The position numbers were made by a program, and so were the translations under genes. The notes under the pieces are model-generated. The model was not told the DNA's origin and searched no databases. It was given only the letters and a program-made list of their open reading frames with translations. From the NCBI RefSeq assembly GCF_009696575.1, contig NZ_VULQ01000006.1, forward strand, positions 62,001 to 126,000: a DNA stretch of 64,000 nucleotides. Direction: 5' to 3'. Of the stretch, positions 55,981-64,000 are shown piece after piece. The DNA is from Anaerococcus porci (GTDB taxonomy: Bacteria; Bacillota; Clostridia; Tissierellales; Peptoniphilaceae). Within the stretch, counting starts at the first letter, position 1. The number at the start of each line of letters is the position of its first letter.

Positions 55981-56692
55981 GGTAGAAAATCTAAGAAAGT
56001 CATTTAAAGACAAAGAGGTATTGAAAGGAATTAATTTAACAATTGATAAGGGGGATATACTTGCTATAATTGGACCTTCGGGTTCAGGTAAGTCAACTCT
56101 ATTAAGAAGCTTAAATAAGCTTGAAGAAAAATCATCTGGAAATATTTACTTTCATGATAAAAATATAGATGACTTAAATATAAATAAGCTAAGAGAAGAA
56201 ATAGGAATGGTATTTCAACAATTTAATCTTTTTTCAAATATGAATATAATGGATAATCTCTTAGCTGCTCCTCTTAATACAGGAAAGATGAATAGAGAAA
56301 ATGCAGAAAAGAAGGCATTAGAGCTTTTAGAAAAAATAGGCTTATCTGACAAGAAGAAATCTTATCCAGATGAACTTTCAGGTGGTCAAAAACAAAGAGT
56401 TGCTATAATAAGAGCCCTTATGATGGAACCAGAATTAATGCTTTTTGATGAACCAACAAGTGCGCTCGATCCAGAAATGGTAAAGGATGTACTTGATCTT
56501 ATGAAAGATTTGGCAGAAGAGGGGATGACTATGGCTATAGTTACACATGAGATGGAATTTGCCAAGGAAGTTTCAAATAAAATCATCATAATGGATGATG
56601 GTGAAATCGTAGAAAAAAGTAAAAATCCAAAAGAATTCTTCAATAATCCAAAAGAAGATAGGTCTAAGGAATTCTTATCAAAAGTCCTATAA
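55973..56692 (+). CDS. Polar amino acid ABC transporter ATPase (ArtM-like)
   Basis: The 239 residues carry Walker [10 protein letters not shown] (about 32-40), Q-loop VFQQFNLF, signature [16 protein letters not shown] and Walker [16 protein letters not shown]. It powers uptake by the preceding permease and lipoprotein. It is the last gene of the T-box-controlled unit. Confidence 0.94.
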   Translation: MLKVENLRKSFKDKEVLKGINLTIDKGDILAIIGPSGSGKSTLLRSLNKLEEKSSGNIYFHDKNIDDLNINKLREEIGMVFQQFNLFSNMNIMDNLLAAPLNTGKMNRENAEKKALELLEKIGLSDKKKSYPDELSGGQKQRVAIIRALMMEPELMLFDEPTSALDPEMVKDVLDLMKDLAEEGMTMAIVTHEMEFAKEVSNKIIIMDDGEIVEKSKNPKEFFNNPKEDRSKEFLSKVL

Positions 56693-56695
56693 AGG

Positions 56696-56718
56696 AGAGG
56701 AAAAAATCCTCTTTTTTA
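56696..56718 (+). terminator. Terminator of the Arg-type ABC transporter operon
   Basis: AGAGGA (56696-56701) pairs with TCCTCT (56707-56712) and is followed by Ts, four bases after the stop codon. Confidence 0.8.
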
Positions 56719-56761
56719 TTTGACAAAATATAAGAATTATTGTATTATATAAAAGTAATTC

Positions 56762-56851
56762 GCAGGATTGGCGGAATTGGCAGACGCGCAAGACTAAGGA
56801 TCTTGTGTCCGATTTTAGGACGTGGAAGTTCAAGTCTTCTATCCTGCACCA
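56762..56851 (+). tRNA. tRNA-Leu (anticodon AAG)
   Basis: GCAGGAT (56762-56768) pairs with ATCCTGC (56841-56847), followed by A73 and an encoded CCA. The D-loop GGCGGAATTGGCAGACGCG and the long variable arm GTCC...GGAC show class II tRNA-Leu. The anticodon loop C-T-AAG-G-A gives anticodon AAG, reading CUU (and possibly more with A34 unmodified or inosine). Confidence 0.9.
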
Positions 56852-56862
56852 TATTAAAAAAA

Positions 56863-56893
56863 GAGGGATGTTTTATAGACATTTCTTTTTTTT
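56863..56893 (+). terminator. Terminator after tRNA-Leu
   Basis: GGGATGT pairs with ACATTTC (two G-T pairs) within an A-run and T-run, just downstream of the CCA end. The following 56894-57136 holds an imperfect inverted repeat (ATTTGATAA 56967-56975 with TTATCAAAT 56994-57002) and no gene. Confidence 0.6.
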
Positions 56894-57136
56894 ATTTAAA
56901 ATTTTATAGTATTTAATATCTATTTTTAACAGCATAATTTTTGAAAATTAAATTTTCTTATAATTTATTTGATAAAAGTAAACAAGTAAATACTTATCAA
57001 ATAAAAAATGTTTTATTTGAATTTTTTAAATATCTTTCTAAAAGTTTTATAAAATTTTAGAAATTTGCAAGTCTTTAACATTCTCAAATCAAGGTATATA
57101 AGTTTAAGCTTATGGATTATATGATAAAGTTATAAT

Positions 57137-57178
57137 TTTACATGTAAAAACGTTTACAATATAATAATATTTGTAAAC
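57137..57178 (+). promoter_or_regulatory. Promoter with overlapping operators of the aspartate operon
   Basis: TTTACA (57137-57142) and TATAAT (57160-57165) are 17 bases apart. The palindrome TTTTACATGTAAAA (57137-57150) covers the -35. TGTAAAAACGTTTACA (57143-57158), a cre-like inverted repeat with a central CG, fills the spacer. Another half-site, TTGTAAACA, lies at 57171-57179 over the start. Repression by CcpA or a similar regulator is an inference. Confidence 0.6.
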
Positions 57179-57215
57179 ATTGGGTCTTATTTATTATAAT
57201 CGAATGGAGGATAAA

Positions 57216-58634
57216 ATGACTAGGTTTCGTAGAGAACATGATTCAGTAGGTGAGATGGATATTTTAGAAAATGCTTATTATGGTGCCAATTCCAAAAGAG
57301 CAGAAGAAAATTTTCCTATAACAGGGCTTAAAGCTGATGATAAGTTTTTAGATGCTTTAATTGAAGTGAAAAAAGCTTGTGCTATAGAAAATGAAAAGCT
57401 TGATTTGATAACAACTGAGCAAAAGGATGCTATTTTGTATGCGTGCGACAAGCTTTTAGATGGAGAATATAGAGATAATTTTATAGTTGATCCTATTCAA
57501 GGCGGTGCTGGAACAAGCTATAATATGAATGCTAATGAAATTATTGCAAACATTGCAAATGAAAAACTTGGAGGAAGACTTGGTGTATATGACATGGTTC
57601 ATCCAAATGATGATGTCAACAAGGGTCAATCTACTAATGATGTTATTCCAACAAGTGGAAAAATTGCACTTATTAGATATTTTATTGAATTAAAAGATGA
57701 GTGTGAAAATCTTTTAGCATCTTTAGAAAAAAAGTCTGAAGAATTTAAAGATGTTTATAAGATGGGTCGTACTCAATTACAAGATGCTGTTCCAATTAGT
57801 TTAGGGCAAGAATTTAACGCTTATAAATGTGCTATAAAAAGAGACTATAAGAGGATGGATAGTGCAATAAAAATCTTATCTTCAGTAAATCTTGGTGCTA
57901 CTGCAATAGGAACAGGTCTTAATGCAGATAGTACTTATGTTAAAGAAATTGTAGGTGTTTTAAAAGAGATTACAGGACTTGATTTAAAACAAGCAGAAGA
58001 CTTAGTAGATGGTACACAAAATCTTGATTCTTTTCTTTTTTCATCATCAATTCTCAAGACTTTTGCCACATCTCTTTCAAAGATTTCAAATGACTTAAGA
58101 CTTATGTCATCAGGTCCTCAAACTGGTATAGGTGATATAAACCTACCTGTAAGACAAGCAGGTTCATCTATTATGCCAGGTAAGGTAAATCCAGTTATAC
58201 CAGAGGTGGTAAATCAAGTTGCTTTTGCAGCTATAGGTAATGACACCACTGTAACAATGGCAGTAGAAGCAGGTCAACTTGAATTAAATGCCTTTGAACC
58301 AGTTATATTTTACAAACTTTTCGAATCTTTAAGAGCCTTAAAAGGAGCAATCTATACACTTAGAGTAAATTGCATTGATGGTATTACAGCCAATAAAGAA
58401 AAACTTCAAGATGAGGTAGAAAAATGTATAGGACTTGTAACAGCCCTCGCACCTCATATAGGTTATGAAAAATCAAGTGAACTAGCCCACAAAGCTCAAG
58501 ATACAGGTAAAACTATAAGAGCGCTTGTATTAGAAGAAGGACTTATTTCTGAAGATGAACTTGATAAGATGCTTGACTTTAAGAAAATGATTACACCTGG
58601 AATCTTGGAAGAGGATCAATTAAATGAAAAATAA
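57216..58634 (+). CDS. aspA: Aspartate ammonia-lyase
   Basis: The 472 residues start REHDSVGEMDILENAYYGAN. They carry the fumarase/aspartase signatures GGAGTSYNMNANE, HPNDDVNKGQSTNDVIPT and the catalytic loop GSSIMPGKVNPVIPEVVNQV; the last part distinguishes AspA from FumC. The reaction is L-aspartate to fumarate plus ammonia. ATG 57216 is used because GGAGG lies at 57206-57210. It is the first gene of the aspartate-catabolism operon, with fumarase and malic enzyme downstream. Confidence 0.94.
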   Translation: MTRFRREHDSVGEMDILENAYYGANSKRAEENFPITGLKADDKFLDALIEVKKACAIENEKLDLITTEQKDAILYACDKLLDGEYRDNFIVDPIQGGAGTSYNMNANEIIANIANEKLGGRLGVYDMVHPNDDVNKGQSTNDVIPTSGKIALIRYFIELKDECENLLASLEKKSEEFKDVYKMGRTQLQDAVPISLGQEFNAYKCAIKRDYKRMDSAIKILSSVNLGATAIGTGLNADSTYVKEIVGVLKEITGLDLKQAEDLVDGTQNLDSFLFSSSILKTFATSLSKISNDLRLMSSGPQTGIGDINLPVRQAGSSIMPGKVNPVIPEVVNQVAFAAIGNDTTVTMAVEAGQLELNAFEPVIFYKLFESLRALKGAIYTLRVNCIDGITANKEKLQDEVEKCIGLVTALAPHIGYEKSSELAHKAQDTGKTIRALVLEEGLISEDELDKMLDFKKMITPGILEEDQLNEK

Positions 58635-58649
58635 TTTTTGGAGGATGAT

Positions 58650-59948
58650 ATGACTGAAAAAAAGAAAATGAGCCCCACTAAAAAAATACTTTTATCTATG
58701 CTCATAGGACTTGTAGTAGGTATAGGACTACATTATATAATTCCTGATGGATTTTTTAAACAATCAGTTTTAATAGATGGGGTATTTTACCTATTTGGAC
58801 AAGGCTTTGTTAGATTATTACAAATGCTTGTAGTACCACTTGTATTCTTCTCGATAGGTACAGGCGTAATGCAAATGAGGGATATTTCCCAATTTGGTAG
58901 GGTGGCTATAAGAACCTTAGTTTTATATTTGATTACAACAGCATTGTCTGTAGCAGTTGCTTTATTTTTAGCAAAAATGTTAAAACCAGGTGTCGGAATG
59001 AATCTTGTAGAAGCTGCAAATTCATCAACCCCTGCAGCTGATGCTGAAAAGGCACCAACCCTAATTGAAACTATAGTAAATATAATTCCTAAAAACCCAA
59101 TAGAAGCACTTGCAAATGGTAATATGCTTCAAGTAATATTTTGGGCATTTATTACAGGTATAATAGTAGGAAGATTTGGAGAAGAGTTAAAACCATTAGA
59201 AGATTTAATGGAAGCAGGAAATGACTTTATGATGAAGGTAACTGCTCTTGTAATGAAGGCAGCACCTATTGGCGTATTTGCTCTTATAGCAAGAACTTTT
59301 ACAGACATAGGGCTTGGAATAGTAGGACCACTACTAACTTTCTTAGCGTCAGTTTTAGGTTCAATGGTGATAGTAATACTTCTTGCCTACTTACCGCTTA
59401 TAGTTCTTACATCAAAGTCAAGTCCGATGCATTTTTTAAAGAAGGTATTTCCAGTTTATACTTTTGCCTTCTCATCAGCATCATCAAATGCAACCATACC
59501 GCTAACTTTATCATCATGTGATACTCTTGGTATACCTCGTGAGATATCATCATTTACAATCCCATTAGGTGCTACTATAAACATGAATGGTACAGCAATT
59601 TATCAAGGTTGTGCGGTTATATTTATAGCAAATGCTTATGGTATAGACTTAACTTTCGGTAACCTTGTAACAGTTGTTTTAACTGCTGTTTTATCATCAA
59701 TTGGTACAGCAGGAGTTCCAGGAAGTGGTATGATTATGCTTTCAATGGTTTTATCATCAGTAGGACTTCCAGTTGAAGGTGTAAGTCTTATTATGAGTGT
59801 TGAAAGAATAGTAGATATGTTTAGAACAGCTCTAAATGTAACAGGTGACGTTGTTGCAACATTTATATCAGCAACACAAGAGAGATTACTTGATAAAGAA
59901 AGATATTTATCAGATGAAAAACCAATTATGGAAGAAGTAGGTTTATAG
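58650..59948 (+). CDS. Dicarboxylate/amino acid:cation symporter (DAACS family)
   Basis: The 432 residues form a GltP-type transporter: about eight membrane spans, the serine-rich AFSSASSNATIPLT (about 276-289), NMNGTAIYQGCAVIFIA in TM7 and re-entrant loop SSIGTAGVPGSG. It should import aspartate, fumarate or glutamate with Na+ or H+. ATG 58650 is chosen because GGAGG lies at 58640-58644. It follows aspA by 15 bases, so aspartate is the likely substrate. Confidence 0.92.
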   Translation: MTEKKKMSPTKKILLSMLIGLVVGIGLHYIIPDGFFKQSVLIDGVFYLFGQGFVRLLQMLVVPLVFFSIGTGVMQMRDISQFGRVAIRTLVLYLITTALSVAVALFLAKMLKPGVGMNLVEAANSSTPAADAEKAPTLIETIVNIIPKNPIEALANGNMLQVIFWAFITGIIVGRFGEELKPLEDLMEAGNDFMMKVTALVMKAAPIGVFALIARTFTDIGLGIVGPLLTFLASVLGSMVIVILLAYLPLIVLTSKSSPMHFLKKVFPVYTFAFSSASSNATIPLTLSSCDTLGIPREISSFTIPLGATINMNGTAIYQGCAVIFIANAYGIDLTFGNLVTVVLTAVLSSIGTAGVPGSGMIMLSMVLSSVGLPVEGVSLIMSVERIVDMFRTALNVTGDVVATFISATQERLLDKERYLSDEKPIMEEVGL

Positions 59949-59955
59949 GTGCTTT

Positions 59956-60672
59956 ATGAGAGATTTTTTTGTAATATTGGGAGGCATGGGAACATTGGCT
60001 ACAACCAATTTTCTTAATGATTTAAATAAGGCTTACAGACCAGATTCTGACCAAGAGTACCTAAACTATATTGTTTTAAATCATGCGACTATACCAGATA
60101 GGACATCTTTTATTTTAAAAAAGTCTAAGGAGAATCCGCTTGAATATTTAAAAGAAGATATAGAAAGTGTGGATAAACTTAATCCTGATTTTTATGTAAT
60201 AACTTGTAATACAGCACATTTTTTCTATGATGATTTACAAAAACTTACAAAAAAGCCAATTATAAATATGATTGAGCTTGTAGAAAAAAAACTTAAAGAA
60301 CTTGGCAAGGATAAGACAATAGGACTTTTTGCAACAGAAGGAAGTATAAAGTCTGGCTTATTTAATGAAGTGATTGAAAAATCCAAGCAAAAGGTATTAA
60401 AATCATCAAATGAGCTTCAGGAGATGGTTAATACTTGTATTTATAAGGATGTTAAGGAAAATGGTACTGTCAATTTTGAAAGATATCACAAAACATTAGA
60501 AAAAATGATGGAAGAGGGAGCAGACTATATCATTATAGGTTGTACTGAGGCAAGTTTTATAAATAGTGAGGATGAAAAAAGAGATAAGTATCCACTTATA
60601 GATAGTGAAAAAGAATTAGTAAAGGAAAGTTTAAGGCTAGGGCTTAAGCTTCAGAAAAATATAGAAATATAG
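59956..60672 (+). CDS. Aspartate/glutamate racemase family protein
   Basis: The 238 residues have the two catalytic Cys in ITCNTAHFFYDDL (about 79-91) and IIGCTEASF (about 191-199). The opening FVILGGMGTLATTNFLNDL is typical of amino acid racemases. It probably interconverts D- and L-aspartate, feeding aspartase. A weak GGTGCTTT precedes the ATG, seven bases after the transporter. Confidence 0.88.
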   Translation: MRDFFVILGGMGTLATTNFLNDLNKAYRPDSDQEYLNYIVLNHATIPDRTSFILKKSKENPLEYLKEDIESVDKLNPDFYVITCNTAHFFYDDLQKLTKKPIINMIELVEKKLKELGKDKTIGLFATEGSIKSGLFNEVIEKSKQKVLKSSNELQEMVNTCIYKDVKENGTVNFERYHKTLEKMMEEGADYIIIGCTEASFINSEDEKRDKYPLIDSEKELVKESLRLGLKLQKNIEI

Positions 60673-60680
60673 GAGATATT

Positions 60681-61595
60681 ATGTCAGATAGGGACTTAGA
60701 ATATATATCCACGATTTTAGAGTATGGTTCTATAACAAAGGCTTCTGAGAAAATTTATATATCCCAATCAGCCTTAAGTCAGTATATAATAAGGCTTGAG
60801 AATAGGCTTGGGATTGAGATTTTTAATAGGGATTATAAGCCAATAAGACTGACTGAAGCAGGTGAGATTTATAAAAAGTCCCTTGAAGAAATAGAAAAAT
60901 TAAAAGAAGATACACTATTAAAAATTGAAGAGGTAAATAAGCTTAAGATAGGAAATATTAAAGTGGGATCAACTGATTATCAAAGTTACTATTTCCTATC
61001 CAAAGTCTTAAAAGATTTCAATGAAAATTATCCAGGTATAAGGGTAAACTTAGTTGAGGCAAAGACGAGTGACTTAAATAACTTAGCCTTAAATGGTGAA
61101 TGTGATTTTGCCATAACCTATGAAACTAATGAATATGAAGATTTAAAAAGTATTAACCTTTATAGGGAAAATGTATATGTTGCAATCTCAAAGGATAATC
61201 CTTTGATTTCAAAGATTAATTTAAATAACAATAAAAAAATCCATTCAATAGATGCAAAATTACTTATGGGTCAAAAAATAATAAGAATGAAAAAAGGGCA
61301 AAATTTACTGCTCCAATACCAGGAGCTTGATGAGTTTACAGAAAACACCCTAAAGACAATCCTTGAAACAGATTCTATTTTTATAGCCCAAAAGTGTGTA
61401 AGAGAAAATATAGGTCTTGCAATTCTTCCAGAATCCATGCTAAAAGAAGACTATAAAGAGGTTATTTATTTTAAATTAAAGGAGGGTTTATCTTCAAGGA
61501 CAACTATGATAAACTATTCAGCTAATCATAAGTTAAGACCAATTGCTAAAATATTTATAAACATGTTAAAAGCTTATGCTAAAGAAGAATTTTGA
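60681..61595 (+). CDS. LysR-type transcriptional regulator
   Basis: The 304 residues start with a winged HTH (about 1-60, LEYISTILEYGSITKASEKI, YISQSALSQYIIRLENRLG) and end in a two-lobed effector domain (about 88-300). It is located inside the operon on the same strand, so it probably controls the aspartate genes in answer to aspartate, fumarate or malate (inference). GGAGATATT precedes the ATG. Confidence 0.9.
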   Translation: MSDRDLEYISTILEYGSITKASEKIYISQSALSQYIIRLENRLGIEIFNRDYKPIRLTEAGEIYKKSLEEIEKLKEDTLLKIEEVNKLKIGNIKVGSTDYQSYYFLSKVLKDFNENYPGIRVNLVEAKTSDLNNLALNGECDFAITYETNEYEDLKSINLYRENVYVAISKDNPLISKINLNNNKKIHSIDAKLLMGQKIIRMKKGQNLLLQYQELDEFTENTLKTILETDSIFIAQKCVRENIGLAILPESMLKEDYKEVIYFKLKEGLSSRTTMINYSANHKLRPIAKIFINMLKAYAKEEF

Positions 61596-61609
61596 ATTGA
61601 GGTAAAGAA

Positions 61610-62968
61610 ATGAAATACAGACAAGAAGAAGATTCTCTAGGTATAGTTAATGTTCCATCCAATCACTATTGGGGAGCACAGACAGAAAGATCTCTAGAAA
61701 ATTTTCCTCAAGGTGTTGAAAAAATTCCACACTCTCAGATAATGGCCATAGTTACAATAAAAAGGTCAGCAGCCATTGTAAATAATCTTGAGAAAAAATT
61801 AGATGATAAGAGAAGAGACTTGATTGTTAAAGCCTGTGATAGAATTTTAAGTGGAGAATTTGATGATGAATTTCCACTTACGGTATGGCAAACAGGATCT
61901 GGTACTCAAACAAATATGAATGTAAATGAAGTAATAAGCCACATTGCTAATGAAGATGAAAAACTTATTCACCCCAATGACCATGTAAACATGAGCCAAA
62001 GTTCAAATGATGTTTTTCCAACAGCCATGCATCTTTCAACCTTAAAAAATTTATCGGAAAAACTCATAATAGAAGTTTCAAAAACTATTGATTGCTTTGA
62101 TGATTTAATCAAAAAAAATGATAAGTTAATAAAAACAGGGAGAACCCATCTACAAGATGCAACTCCTATAAAACTATCTCAAGAAATTTCAGCTTGGAAG
62201 GTATGTCTACAAAGAAATTTAAAAGTTTTAAGGGAAGTAAAAGAAGAACTTAAGTATCTCGCTATAGGAGGTACAGCTGTAGGAACTGGAATAAATGCCA
62301 AAAAAGAATTTGGAGAGGAGATGGCAAAAGAGCTTTCAAAAATATATGATATGGATCTTAAATCAGATGAAAATAAATTCTTCCAACTTTCATCAAAATC
62401 AAGTCTTGTAAATGTTCACGGAGCTATAAAAGCATTGGCAACAGATCTTTATAAGATTGCAAATGATATAAGATTTTTATCATGTGGACCAAGGTGTGGT
62501 ATAGGTGAACTTGTAATACCATCTAACGAGCCGGGTTCATCTATTATGCCAGGTAAGGTAAATCCAACCCAAGTTGAGTCTATTACCATGATATGTATAA
62601 AAGTTTTGGCAAACGATCTAGCAATTTCTATGGCAAATACCCAAGGTCAATTACAATTAAATGCCTATATGCCTCTTATAATTCATTCAATGGATAACTC
62701 TATTACACTTCTTTCAAAATCTATCCATTGTTTTAGAGAAAAACTTCTAAGAAATCTTGTGGCAAATGAAGGAAAAATAAATGAAAATCTTGATAAATCA
62801 CTTATGCTTGTAACAAGTCTTTCACCTAAAATAGGCTATGATAAGGCAAGTGAGATTGCAAAATATGCCTTTAGTAAGAATCTTACTTTAAAAGAGGCAA
62901 ATAAAGAACTAGCTTATTTAAGTGATGAAGAATTTGATAAGATAGTAAAACCTGAGAAAATGGTATAA
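61610..62968 (+). CDS. fumC: Class II fumarate hydratase
   Basis: The 452 residues contain TVWQTGSGTQTNMNVNEVIS, HPNDHVNMSQSSNDVFPTAM and the loop GSSIMPGKVNPTQVESITMI, the FumC version of the superfamily signature. It hydrates fumarate to malate in the cytoplasm, oxygen-stable and without iron-sulfur. The start ATG is preceded by GAGGTAAAG. It links aspartase to the following malic enzyme. Confidence 0.95.
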   Translation: MKYRQEEDSLGIVNVPSNHYWGAQTERSLENFPQGVEKIPHSQIMAIVTIKRSAAIVNNLEKKLDDKRRDLIVKACDRILSGEFDDEFPLTVWQTGSGTQTNMNVNEVISHIANEDEKLIHPNDHVNMSQSSNDVFPTAMHLSTLKNLSEKLIIEVSKTIDCFDDLIKKNDKLIKTGRTHLQDATPIKLSQEISAWKVCLQRNLKVLREVKEELKYLAIGGTAVGTGINAKKEFGEEMAKELSKIYDMDLKSDENKFFQLSSKSSLVNVHGAIKALATDLYKIANDIRFLSCGPRCGIGELVIPSNEPGSSIMPGKVNPTQVESITMICIKVLANDLAISMANTQGQLQLNAYMPLIIHSMDNSITLLSKSIHCFREKLLRNLVANEGKINENLDKSLMLVTSLSPKIGYDKASEIAKYAFSKNLTLKEANKELAYLSDEEFDKIVKPEKMV

Positions 62969-62977
62969 GGAGAAAAA

Positions 62978-64000
62978 ATGGACAACTTAAAAGAGAGAGC
63001 ACTTGAATTACACAAAAAAATTCAAGGAAAAATATCAACAGAATTAAAAACAAAACTAGAAGATAAGGACGACTTATCCTTAGTATATTCTCCAGGAGTA
63101 GCTGAACCTTGCAAAAAAATACATGAAAATGAAGAAGATGCATATGTATATACAGGAAAAGCAAATACAATTGCAATAATATCAGACGGATCTGCTGTTC
63201 TTGGTTTAGGAGATATAGGCGCAGCAGCAGCCTTACCAGTAATGGAAGGAAAGGCTTGTTTATTTAAAAAATTTGGTGGTCTAAATGCAGTTCCACTTGT
63301 TATAAATACAAATGATACGGAAGAGATAATTAAATTTGTAAAACAAGTTTCACCTACTTTTGGTGGTATAAACCTTGAAGATATTTCATCTCCAAGATGT
63401 ATAGAAATTGAAACCAGACTAAAAGAAGAGCTAGATATACCAGTTTTCCACGATGACCAACATGGTACAGCAATAGTTACAATTGCTGCTTTAATAAATT
63501 CCCTAAAACTTGTAGGAAAAAAACCTGAAGATTGTAATGTAGTAATTTCAGGAGTAGGTGCTGCAGGTTCATCTATAGTAAGAATGTTAAATGATTTTGG
63601 AATAAATGATATTTTTGCCTTTAACTCAAAAGGAATATTAAAAGAAAGCGAAGAATATTCAAAAGATTTATATAATAAACTTGCTAGAGAAACTAACAAG
63701 GAAAATAAAGACTATAGTTTGGAAGAGGCTATGAGAAATGCTGATATCTTTGTAGGAGTATCAGTACCAAATAAGATAAGTAAGGAAATGGTAAAATCCA
63801 TGAAAGATAATCCTATAATCCTTGCTATGGCAAATCCAGATCCAGAAATAACCTATGAGGATGCAAAAGAAGCAGGAGCTAGGATAGTAGGAACAGGTAG
63901 AAGTGATTATCCTAATCAAGTAAACAACGTTCTAGCTTTTCCAGGTCTTTTTAAAGGAGCTCTATCAGTTCATGCTAGCGCCATAACTGAGAAAATGAAA
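62978..64000 (+). CDS. NAD(P)-dependent malic enzyme, cut by the window end
   Basis: The frame runs from ATG 62978 (behind AAGGAGAA) through 341 codons to the end of the window without a stop; the family is usually ~390 residues. LVYSPGVAEPCKKIHENE, SDGSAVLGLGDIGAAAALPVMEGK, HDDQHGTAIVTIAAL and VVISGVGAAGSS (NAD site) are all visible. It oxidatively decarboxylates malate to pyruvate and CO2. As the last visible gene it completes aspartate to pyruvate. Confidence 0.95.
   Translation, partial: MDNLKERALELHKKIQGKISTELKTKLEDKDDLSLVYSPGVAEPCKKIHENEEDAYVYTGKANTIAIISDGSAVLGLGDIGAAAALPVMEGKACLFKKFGGLNAVPLVINTNDTEEIIKFVKQVSPTFGGINLEDISSPRCIEIETRLKEELDIPVFHDDQHGTAIVTIAALINSLKLVGKKPEDCNVVISGVGAAGSSIVRMLNDFGINDIFAFNSKGILKESEEYSKDLYNKLARETNKENKDYSLEEAMRNADIFVGVSVPNKISKEMVKSMKDNPIILAMANPDPEITYEDAKEAGARIVGTGRSDYPNQVNNVLAFPGLFKGALSVHASAITEKMK

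Noticed and set aside
57180-57215. Twelve-residue N-terminal extension of aspartase
   Set aside because: It starts at the transcription start region, has no ribosome-binding site and does not resemble AspA; ATG 57216 has GGAGG upstream.
63022-63699. 225-codon open frame on the minus strand
   Set aside because: It lies fully inside the malic enzyme gene, its hydrophobic Ser/Phe-rich product matches no family, and there is no ribosome-binding site.
1-64000. CRISPR array, rRNA genes or replication origin
   Set aside because: I found no regularly spaced repeats, no rRNA signatures and no DnaA-box cluster in the window.

Overview
The window is a low-GC, AT-rich chromosome segment of a Gram-positive anaerobe. 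The zinc-type S14 and L36 proteins, the dense GGAGG ribosome-binding sites, three T-box leaders, a giant 2-hydroxyacyl-CoA dehydratase activase-like protein and a fermentative aspartate-to-pyruvate operon fit the Firmicutes/Tissierellia group. Anaerococcus or another Peptoniphilaceae genus is my best guess. That placement is inferred from gene content; no 16S gene is present.

Layout. 1-2.2 kb: the end of a sialic-acid-type sugar cluster (YhcH, ROK kinase, RpiR regulator). 2.4-5.9 kb: an enoyl-CoA hydratase/HIBYL-CoA hydrolase with a Fur-like box, a truncated membrane permease, an acetyltransferase and a Crp-type regulator. 6.1-20.7 kb: the S10-spc-alpha ribosomal superoperon (rpsJ to rplQ with secY, adk, infA, rpoA). 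It has a structured leader, a consensus-like promoter and a GAAA-loop terminator, and the usual map gene is missing. 20.9-25.2 kb: a tight operon of SpoIIE-type phosphatase, deoC, cytoplasmic alpha-amylase, RNase H and a sugar O-acetyltransferase. 25.3-26.6 kb: an autoregulated XRE regulator, a membrane protein and a methyltransferase. 26.84-27.17 kb: a MITE-like internally deleted IS256-family element. 27.2-29.0 kb: an NhaC-family transporter behind an apparent Arg-specific T-box.

29.2-34.5 kb: a two-gene putative ATP-dependent restriction-modification system, an Eco57I-like adenine methylase plus a nuclease-helicase-methylase-like fusion. This is the most unusual defence locus in the window. 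35-37.2 kb: a DUF3783 protein and a phage-type lysis cassette (YvrJ and an NlpC/P60-SH3 endolysin) with no structural phage genes. 37.2-40.6 kb: a MarR regulator and a MacB-like ABC exporter. 40.7-44.6 kb: an eroded GH13-like protein, UDP-glucose dehydrogenase, a TIM-barrel protein and a P1 peptidase. 44.6-45.8 kb: rpsF-ssb-rpsR with a candidate S6:S18 leader. 45.8-47.3 kb: a YtqA-type radical SAM protein and an isochorismatase. 47.7-52 kb: the 1422-residue dehydratase activase protein.

52.2-56.7 kb: two T-box-controlled units, Met to O-acetylhomoserine sulfhydrylase and Arg to a polar amino acid ABC transporter. 56.8 kb: tRNA-Leu(AAG). 57.1-64.0 kb: an operon for (D/L-)aspartate catabolism: aspartase, dicarboxylate/amino acid symporter, Asp/Glu racemase, LysR regulator, fumarase C and malic enzyme (cut by the window end). 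Together these take up aspartate and convert it through fumarate and malate to pyruvate.
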